Positions 9,201-12,034 of a stretch of 12,034 nt of DNA are shown here, piece after piece. The DNA is from Echinostoma caproni (taxonomy: Eukaryota > Platyhelminthes > Trematoda > Plagiorchiida > Echinostomatidae). The position numbers and the translations under genes are program-made. The stretch lies in assembly GCA_900618425.1 (NCBI GenBank), contig UZAN01055462.1, positions 2,454-14,487 of the forward strand, in the 5' to 3' direction. Position 1 is the stretch's first letter. Each line of letters begins with the position of its first letter. Below the pieces are notes generated by a model. It saw only the letters and a list, made by a program, of their open reading frames with translations. It was not told the origin of the DNA and searched no databases.

Positions 9201-11851
9201 CAATGACACCGCATGAGTTTTCCCGTCGTTGTCGAGTGCCGCTGACCATGTATGCGAAATGGGCGCCAGAAGATCACCGGTAGATCGATGTGATCGGAAA
9301 CCTTACTGGCGGTCGCTAAGCATATTGTTTCGCTCCAGGTGGTGGCGGAGTTGATCAGTAATGACTGATTCCATGACCTTCGAAATAACTGGTAGGAGAG
9401 ATGGGGCGGTAGTTGTTTGGGTCAGAATGGTCGCCGCGTTTGCTGATGGGAGATATTTCTGATATTTTCCATGGGGTTGGGAATACCTCAGAATTTAGAG
9501 ATAGACAAAATAAGTGACGTAGGGGGAGGGAGCCAATTCTGGGGCGCAGATTTTGAAGACAATGGAGGGAATCCCGTCGGGTCCAGGTGGCTTGTGTGGG
9601 TCTGACGTATCTTTCTGGTGGAAATGAGCGATGTGAAAAGATGGCTTGTCTTAGGGTGTGTGGAGGGTTGAGTGGGTGATTCGAGTAAGGTAGAACTGGA
9701 AGCAAACACTTTTACCAAAGGGTCAGATACTAAGTTGGTGGGACAAGTTACGGGAGACTGCCTTTGCGAGTGACCGGAACGTCCGGCTTTCAGAAGGAGC
9801 GGTCGCCAATTGTGTTGTTTTGCGCTGAACTGAGTGCTCCTTAACCTTCTGTATAATGGTTGTACATTTGTTACATGCTAATAAGAACCATCGGCGGGAC
9901 CTGTGGAAGGTAACCGACGCCAGCGGCGGAAGGCTGATTTCTTTTCACAAGCAGTGCGGCAACAAGCATGTTTGAACCATTCTGTAGAGAGAAGCTTGCC
10001 GGGTTTAGTGAAATGAGAAACAAAAATGTGCATACCTTGCAAAAGAGCTTTGGAAAAATTCGAAGCCAGGATGGAGACATCGGTGGAACGCAGCATTTAT
10101 TCCAGCGTTAGGACGCCATAAAGTTACGAAAGCTGCATCAATCAGCGGAACCATATCGCCAGAATGTACGTCTAGAATTGGGAGGAACATTGGAACAGAT
10201 AATTTGAGTAGGGAGCGAAATAAGGCGAGCCCAGGGCACGAGTTGCTGACACATTTTAAAATGATTGTGGATTGGTGTGAGGACAAGGTCAAGGGTATGA
10301 GCGTGGTCGTCAACATGGTCGGAGATGCGGGTCGGGAAATCAACCGGTTGGTGGAGAGTGTTTAATAGGGCAAATGATTCTGCTTCACGTCCAAGGGGCG
10401 ATGTCGCTGAAGAGTGTAACAGCCAATCCCTGTTATGGACATTAAAATCACCCAAAATTGTGAACTGAGCGTTGGGGTCTGTTTCAACAATGCTATCTAT
10501 GTTTGCCGATAAAACATCAGAATGAAGGGTCATTACTATTTGGGGGACGGTACACAGAGAACGAAGTAGAAACAATTGAATGATGGATGAAACCACAAAC
10601 AGCAGCTTTGGAAATAAACGAATTGTGAAGGGAATAATTGGGAAACTGAAGATGCGTGGTATCCGTAGAAGCGGAAAAAATAGAGCAAGAGGGGAAGTGG
10701 ACTGCAGAAATTGATGTGCAGAATCAATAATATGGTTCAAGCGGCGAACGTGAGTGAGTACGATTGTCGATTGAGAGTGCGCTTAAGAATTGATCCTGTT
10801 AGTATTCACAATGAGGTGAGTAATAACGGGCAACCTAGCCCTGGAACTTGAAGTGGCGATCCACATAGGGCCCCGATGGCTAGGCGGTGGTAATGATCCG
10901 GAGGACGACCGAACCATCTACCACCGGAAGATGCCGTGTTTGCAACACGAATAGGTGAGACAGCGATCAGGACTGGTGAGGCGGTTCGTGCAACGCGTAT
11001 GTGACTCATCCGGAACTGGCGTACCCATTTCAATGTAATCGAGAACCGTGGGTTTGATAAACATGTATATATTTCACAACAGCCTTCTCGCCCAGTTCCC
11101 CGTTTATGGTAAATTGCTGCTTCGTTTATTTTTCCTGTGTTAAACGTGTCCGTGGAAGTTGACCGTCTAAATCGAGGTCATTTAACCTCATCTTCAATTG
11201 CGTAACACGATTAAGGCGGATTGGTTTCAGCTTGTGAACATGTGTTCCTCGTGCGTAATGTCAACATATCCCTCATCACTGAAAAGCCTGTTCAAGGATT
11301 CCTCAGCTGTGTCTACGTACCCATCAAACCTACGGCGTTTCTGATCCGGGCACTTGGAGGCTGTTAGTGTGACCAATTAAGCAGTGACACTTGCCAAGTT
11401 TCTCCATGGTAAATGATACTGTTGGTGATACTGCAAATGAATCTAACCCGTTCGAATTTCTGGGTCAGAGTATCCTGAAACTCTAAAATTTAAAAGTGCT
11501 GTTTGAATTGACGGTACCTGGAAGAAGTTTAAGGGACACAGATGTGTTTTTCTTGGCACTGCCAGTCCTAACGTGCCTTCCTGATAATGTGAGCACAACT
11601 GCCGATTTTTTCAGTAACTTGTGTTCCTGCCCCTCTTTCCGGTATTCTAGCGCCAAGTGCTCGGCATCAAAGGCTCGACCATAACTGAATTGGCGGCTTC
11701 CGTCAAACAGGAACTGATGACCATGTTTCGTGCAAATGTTGTCATTAAATTGACCGCAGAAATGGCCACAATCCGACCGAATGTTCGTCATCAAATTCGA
11801 CAAGCCAAAGATTTCGCCGACGTCTATCCCGAACTGAAACGTGCGCGATAA
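1..11851 (+). CDS. ERAL1: Mitochondrial Era-like GTPase ERAL1, four exons, 5' incomplete
   Basis: Proposed join is 1-208, 4981-5441, 5982-6227 and 11651-11851, giving about 371 residues plus stop, with the N-terminal GTPase core upstream of the window. Era-family GTPases bind the small-subunit rRNA through a C-terminal KH domain and assist ribosomal small-subunit assembly; animal ERAL1 does this in mitochondria. Seen directly: the G5-type motif VSAANGDGVD, an Era-like block with PGRPW, VTDQEPSE and LHQEIPY, and a KH core with GIKG as the GxxG loop. The last two introns are phase 0 and the first is phase 1; all junctions keep one frame. The G1 to G4 motifs are not in the window. The linker before G5 is much longer and more acidic than I expect for this family. 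Exons 2 to 4 are secure; exon 1 is inferred from splice phase. Confidence 0.87.
209..1220 (+). other. Intron 1, 5' part: unassigned open stretches
   Basis: The plus strand is open from 347 to 676 in one frame and about 619 to 810 in another. The first reads like soluble protein (QLSQRIKEHKPAYGDEEND). The second has VRPVTLLTPGRNLTQVTE and ends in a short Gln run encoded by the CAA repeat. I recognise neither. A pyrimidine-rich AG at 616-617 resembles an acceptor, but its phase does not carry the exon 1 frame into the better-looking second frame; an AG at 645-646 would. These may be a decayed element, an unrecognised nested exon, or chance. The rest, to 1220, shows nothing clear. Confidence 0.3.
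781..807 (+). repeat. CAA microsatellite
   Basis: Short imperfect repeat of CAA/GAA triplets at the end of an open frame, followed at once by TAG. In the plus frame it would encode Gln/Glu; on the minus strand it gives a meaningless Cys run. Confidence 0.8.
1197..1550. repeat. Unassigned, possibly repeat-derived sequence before the gypsy remnant
   Basis: The stretch starts near a small hairpin (CTGCCC, loop CCTC, GGGCAG, about 1203-1218). It has no start-to-stop gene on the plus strand and a composition unlike the flanks. The antisense frame is open for about 100 codons (1551-1243) but reads as low-complexity basic protein with no known motif. It could be 5' leader, LTR or gag sequence of the gypsy element that follows, but I cannot show an LTR or primer-binding site. 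Confidence 0.25.
1521..2850 (+). pseudogene. Ty3/gypsy (CsRn1-like) pol remnant: RT, RNase H, integrase N-terminus
   Basis: Remnant of an LTR retrotransposon polyprotein, broken by stops and frameshifts. Domains appear in the expected order. TWRAQV (1584-1601) and MIVDYSHTIDR with DAYPSQRID (from 1635) match the fingers of the reverse transcriptase. YSIFSTYEFGIGYHQIP covers the first catalytic region, although the usual catalytic Asp (STxDL) reads as Glu. CFQRI follows (1854-1868). SAYVDNII (1902-1925) matches the YxDD box. An EPDAS block (2251-2265) is the RNase H start. FAPDIFYRPHPEKLVTDVSA (from about 2537) and a His/Cys stretch resemble the RNase H to integrase junction, and PRFYRPQ (2737-2757) the integrase zinc-domain end. 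The DYSQTIN/DAYPLPRI style is typical of the CsRn1 group in flukes. No LTRs, gag or catalytic integrase core were found. Confidence 0.82.
2878..3090 (-). mobile_element. tRNA-derived SINE-like repeat (copy C)
   Basis: On the minus strand a candidate A box (TAGCGCGGGTG, 3065-3055, one mismatch to the Pol III consensus) is followed 43 bases later by a candidate B box (AGTTCTAATCC, 3022-3012, two mismatches). The intervening sequence has tRNA-like arms. A non-tRNA body of about 130 bases follows, including a G run and GAACCAGATCG-like text. Age and edges are uncertain; no target-site duplication was confirmed. It lies directly downstream of the gypsy remnant and in opposite orientation. It is not a functional tRNA: the cloverleaf does not close. 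Confidence 0.55.
3091..3430. other. Unassigned intron sequence
   Basis: AT-rich sequence without a gene. On the minus strand a short frame (about 3435-3308) reads LLDACRTINLDVKFNTVRK and ends at TAG. It lies just downstream of the RTE endonuclease fragment and may be part of it, but I cannot match it. Confidence 0.3.
3430..3892 (-). pseudogene. RTE-type (SR2-like) LINE endonuclease fragment
   Basis: An antisense fragment of an apurinic-type endonuclease domain from an RTE LINE, which would nick target DNA before reverse transcription. From 3821 down it reads PVGIELSPKAERSLLDRIPV, SRLCAARLGRLVQV, then RRCFIAESAYIPTD; the family pattern is GVGIALS, LLDWIPV, SRLCAVRL, SAYAPTD. After a frameshift comes DLSQLHRDSR and HIVVAAGEFNAQVGSLDNSER (about 3560-3480), matching the catalytic GDFNAQVG block, with Glu in place of the first Asp. 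The fragment begins abruptly at about 3892 with QDRTSVYVL, missing the endonuclease N-terminus, exactly where a TG run and adapter-like sequence occur. Confidence 0.8.
3893..3914. other. TG run, library-transposon-end-like sequence and single N
   Basis: A (TG)n run passes into TGTGTTTAAGAGACAG (3897-3912), which matches the last 16 bases of the Tn5 mosaic end used in tagmentation libraries at 15 positions. Two bases later is the only ambiguous base in the window (N at 3914). LINE homology also breaks here. An assembly join or residual adapter is likely; a chance TG-rich intron sequence is possible. Confidence 0.5.
3915..4980. other. Intron 1, 3' part: no gene recognised
   Basis: No frame shows a family I recognise. 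A plus-strand open stretch at 4384-4587 is Arg-rich and looks like chance. The segment ends in the branch and acceptor region of the 4981 exon. One clear structure, a perfect inverted repeat, is listed separately. Confidence 0.4.
4756..4788. repeat. Perfect 10-bp inverted repeat (hairpin)
   Basis: ATAGCTTGCG (4756-4765) and CGCAAGCTAT (4779-4788) are exact reverse complements separated by 13 bases. It could form a stem-loop in the pre-mRNA about 190 bases before the acceptor. No mobile element arms or flanking duplications are evident. Confidence 0.7.
4981..5441 (+). CDS. ERAL1: ERAL1 exon: acidic linker and G5 motif
   Basis: The frame is open from 4971 to 5501. Acceptor AG at 4979-4980 (tgtactcag) gives the phase needed by the upstream donor; a second AG at 4993-4994 would break the phase. 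The exon begins with a hydrophilic, Glu/Asp/Thr-rich linker of about 120 residues, then a charged helix-like stretch (SPEEVAARRKRWLEVSLAV), then WPGFSSVFMVSAANGDGVDRL. The last part is the Era G5 region (SAxxGxGv), which contacts the guanine base in TRAS GTPases. The donor at 5442 is consensus GTAAGT and leaves phase 0 after an Arg codon. Reading past it reaches a stop at 5499, which supports splicing there. Confidence 0.86.
5442..5981 (+). other. Intron 2 of ERAL1
   Basis: Starts GTAAGT and ends in a pyrimidine-rich TTTCACAG. It contains AT-rich sequence and a palindrome CAACTAGTTG near 5767. No exon or known element was found. The antisense strand is open for 73 codons at 5968-5747, with text (RTRVVILDYGTWGLGVMQ) that might be an old dispersed repeat, but I cannot identify it. 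Confidence 0.8.
5982..6227 (+). CDS. ERAL1: ERAL1 exon: Era inter-domain helices and start of KH domain
   Basis: Acceptor ttatttcacag ends at 5981 after a pyrimidine-rich tract. The exon starts DYLFERAIPGRPW, then LVTDQEPSELVR and RLHQEIPYCLRIVVDECE. These match the conserved Era pattern of DYL, PGPW, VTDQ, then LhQEiPY and a strand rich in V and E. The following VFVHARIQCKSERHL fits the second KH strand, which in Era ends in a charged ERxSQ-like turn before the GxxG loop. The donor at 6228 is consensus GTGAGT, phase 0. This is the most diagnostic exon for the Era assignment. Confidence 0.92.
6228..7065. other. Intron 3, 5' part: no gene recognised
   Basis: Begins at donor GTGAGT. Plus-strand open stretches at 6538-6885 and 6684-6899 carry no motif I can name. 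They lie just upstream of an RTE reverse transcriptase C-terminus in the same orientation, so they could be its decayed RT core, but I do not see the YADD box. Confidence 0.35.
7066..7436 (+). pseudogene. RTE-type LINE reverse transcriptase C-terminus
   Basis: Sense-oriented remnant of the end of an SR2-like RTE ORF. IQLSVKGRLYAAETRPVMLY (7072-7131) matches the conserved (I)KGRVYxAAVRxVLLYG block. RLSRQALFAEVG (about 7240-7275) matches RLPRRALFAxVG. After a stop at 7297 and decay, the same frame resumes with ATLSDMAES (7381-7407), the usual C-terminal block of this family, and then stops. The polymerase core is missing or unrecognisable upstream. It is oriented opposite to the RTE endonuclease piece in intron 1, so the two come from different insertions. 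Confidence 0.78.
7437..7558. other. Possible RTE 3' tail
   Basis: T/C-rich sequence following the RTE remnant, with ACACTTTCGTGTG (a short inverted repeat, about 7498-7510). Probably the 3' untranslated tail of that LINE; no gene. Confidence 0.3.
7559..7760 (-). mobile_element. tRNA-derived SINE (copy A)
   Basis: On the minus strand, A box TGGTGCAGTGG (7751-7741) fits the Pol III consensus TRGYNNARNNG, and B box GGTTCGAACCC (7699-7689) fits GGTTCGANNCC, with 52 bases between box starts. The tRNA-like head passes into a body (GGTGGTAG to the CCACTCCAAGT region) that is also present in the repeat at 10808-11030. This is the classic head-plus-body structure of a SINE, which is copied by a partner LINE. 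It is not a working tRNA gene, as no closed acceptor stem is seen. Edges are approximate. Confidence 0.8.
7761..8021. other. Unassigned intron sequence
   Basis: No gene or known repeat recognised between SINE A and the end of the Jockey-type LINE. Confidence 0.4.
8022..8029 (-). other. Short A run, candidate LINE tail
   Basis: Eight T on the plus strand form an A run on the minus strand about 80 bases after the LINE stop codon (8112-8114). It could be the remnant poly(A) tail of the antisense LINE. No target duplication was identified. Confidence 0.35.
8880..9480 (-). pseudogene. Reverse transcriptase core of the Jockey-type LINE
   Basis: Reads across frames: KVMESVITDQ, FRSHRSTGDLL, the first catalytic Asp in SLDIS followed by a TAA stop, the strand YLKDCSITVRVD, the GVPQGSVLSP loop, and FADD with the second pair of catalytic Asp. 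Catalytic residues survive while the frame does not, which points to fairly recent decay. Confidence 0.85.
10138..10740 (-). pseudogene. Endonuclease part of the Jockey-type LINE
   Basis: A 200-codon open stretch containing the catalytic GDFN motif (10452-10441) and DLVLT (10290-10276) of the AP-type endonuclease, followed by RRTFWRY. The N-terminal strand with the first catalytic Asn/Glu residues is not recognisable, and the final SSDH block appears destroyed by a frameshift. It is part of the larger LINE entry. Confidence 0.8.
10771..10807. other. Junction between LINE and upstream repeat
   Basis: A short stretch where recognisable LINE endonuclease sequence ends and the shared SINE body begins. 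The exact LINE 5' truncation point lies here or just above. Confidence 0.3.
10808..11030 (-). mobile_element. Repeat sharing the SINE A 3' body, with a different 5' head
   Basis: The plus-strand segment from about 10808 to 10922 aligns by eye with 7559-7663: both carry an ACTTGRAGTGG then CCACATA then GGCC order and end at ACCATCTACCACC or a close variant. The minus-strand 5' head (about 11025-10923) lacks the A and B boxes of SINE A. Instead it has two imperfect copies of a unit, ATACGCGTTGCACGAACCGC and ATTCGTGTTGCAAACACGGC, 48 bases apart. The frame is open for 75 codons, probably by chance. It could be a second SINE family, a chimera, or a piece of the partner LINE tail. Confidence 0.6.
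11126..11376 (-). pseudogene. Unidentified antisense protein-like remnant in two frames
   Basis: On the minus strand 11376-11227 is open for 49 codons with KCPDQKRRRFDGYVDTAEES and LFSDEGYVDITHEEHMF, ending TGA. Overlapping in another frame, about 11240-11126, is HKLKPIRLNRVTQLKMRLND, ending TAA. Joined by one frameshift near 11235 they look like one continuous protein fragment. Just upstream, KCHCLIGHT resembles a damaged zinc knuckle. I do not recognise the family; a gag-like or processed-pseudogene origin is possible. Confidence 0.35.
11377..11650 (+). other. Intron 3, 3' end
   Basis: No gene recognised. It ends in the pyrimidine-rich acceptor of the last ERAL1 exon at 11650. An open plus frame (11496-11684) runs into the exon but in the wrong frame. 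Confidence 0.5.
11651..11851 (+). CDS. ERAL1: ERAL1 terminal exon: KH domain GxxG loop and C-terminus
   Basis: The acceptor is a good pyrimidine tract (ctctttccggtattctag) ending at 11650; its TAG is itself an in-frame stop, so the exon must begin at 11651. It reads RQVLGIKGSTITELAASVKQ, with GIKG as the KH type II GxxG loop that follows the strand in the previous exon, then a helix and the strand NVVIKLTAE. A basic tail follows (RQAKDFADVYPELKRAR), ending at TAA 11849-11851. Phase 0 at both ends agrees with the donor at 6228. The KH domain in Era binds the 3' end region of small-subunit rRNA. Confidence 0.9.
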   Translation, partial: RQVLGIKGSTITELAASVKQELMTMFRANVVIKLTAEMATIRPNVRHQIRQAKDFADVYPELKRAR

Positions 11852-12034
11852 CATGTGGTCGCAGTCGTAATTTCACACGTGCATGCATGCATGCATGCGT
11901 TCATGCGCATTGAAAATTCCCCTGTAAAGTGTAATATACTTATCTACTTTGCTACAGAATTTCACATTTTCCGTTTATCATTCGTGATCGTTTTAACCCT
12001 TTCGAGATTGTCCGCAGTGTCAATCATATATATA
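11852..12034 (+). other. ERAL1 3' untranslated or flanking sequence
   Basis: Sequence after the TAA stop to the window edge. No canonical AATAAA signal is seen; AATATA occurs at about 11933-11938 and is only a weak candidate, so the transcript end may lie beyond the window. Confidence 0.45.
11881..11898. repeat. GCAT microsatellite
   Basis: Four and a half exact copies of GCAT, about 30 bases after the ERAL1 stop codon. The unit is self-complementary. Confidence 0.9.

Larger units (their letters stand above)
8112..10770 (-). pseudogene. Jockey-superfamily non-LTR retrotransposon ORF2 remnant, 5'-truncated
   Basis: An antisense LINE with domains in order but scattered over all three frames. 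Endonuclease: FTILGDFNVHNRDW (about 10461-10420) and TLDLVLTP (from 10293), then RRTFWRYGSAD. Linker: HFTKPGK and KKSAFRRWRRLPS. Reverse transcriptase: PTPWKISEISPISKR, NNYRPIS (about 9417-9397), KVMESVITDQLRHHLERNN, SLDIS then a stop then AFERVWHAGL, GVPQGSVLSP (9032-9003), and the catalytic box FADD (8942-8931). C-terminal region: HRRTVASLSLFYRYY and FGFCSKELS, then VFERRINKLVLA and stop TGA at 8114-8112. The endonuclease N-terminus is missing, so it is 5'-truncated, ending close to the repeat at 10808. Nonsense codons and frameshifts make it inactive. Confidence 0.9.

Noticed and set aside
10806..11033. 75-codon antisense protein gene
   Set aside because: The frame spans the shared SINE body and a tandem duplication; repeat origin explains it better.
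11483..11854. 123-codon antisense open frame over the last ERAL1 exon
   Set aside because: It mirrors the coding exon and its intron; no motif is seen, and the plus-strand KH domain explains the open frame.
1..12034. CRISPR array, prokaryotic operon or ribosome-binding sites
   Set aside because: No regularly spaced direct repeats; gene structure is eukaryotic and spliced.

Overview
The window looks like nuclear DNA from a flatworm, most likely a digenean fluke. Evidence: one spliced gene with clean GT-AG introns, introns of about 0.5 to 5.4 kb, and introns packed with decayed retroelements typical of flukes (a CsRn1-like Ty3/gypsy element, SR2-like RTE LINE pieces, tRNA-derived SINEs). Nothing suggests a bacterial or viral replicon. 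The species cannot be named from the sequence alone.

The only host gene I can support is the 3' part of a plus-strand gene for a mitochondrial Era-type GTPase (ERAL1). The best model has four exons: 1-208 (5' incomplete), 4981-5441, 5982-6227 and 11651-11851 (stop TAA). They encode the end of the GTPase region, a long acidic linker, the G5 switch motif (VSAANGDGVD), the Era helical region (RLHQEIPY) and the KH domain with its GxxG loop (GIKG). Intron phases are 1, 0 and 0, and all agree. The first exon is placed by phase and donor quality, not by recognised homology.

Intron 1 (209-4980) holds an unassigned open stretch with a CAA repeat, a sense-oriented Ty3/gypsy pol remnant (1521-2850), an antisense tRNA-like SINE (about 2878-3090) and an antisense RTE endonuclease fragment (about 3430-3892). 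That fragment stops at a short sequence resembling a sequencing-library transposon end, next to the window's single N (3914). The rest, to 4980, is unassigned. Intron 2 (5442-5981) is short and featureless.

Intron 3 (6228-11650) holds a sense RTE reverse transcriptase C-terminus (about 7066-7436), an antisense SINE with near-perfect A and B boxes (about 7559-7760), a 2.7 kb antisense, 5'-truncated Jockey-superfamily LINE (8112 to about 10770), a second repeat sharing the SINE's 3' body (about 10808-11030), and a short antisense protein-like remnant in two frames (11126-11376). The 3' flank after the stop has a GCAT microsatellite.

The mobile elements are all broken by stops and frameshifts. 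The only intact coding content is the ERAL1 exons, which must be spliced across about 10.7 kb of mostly repeat-derived intron.
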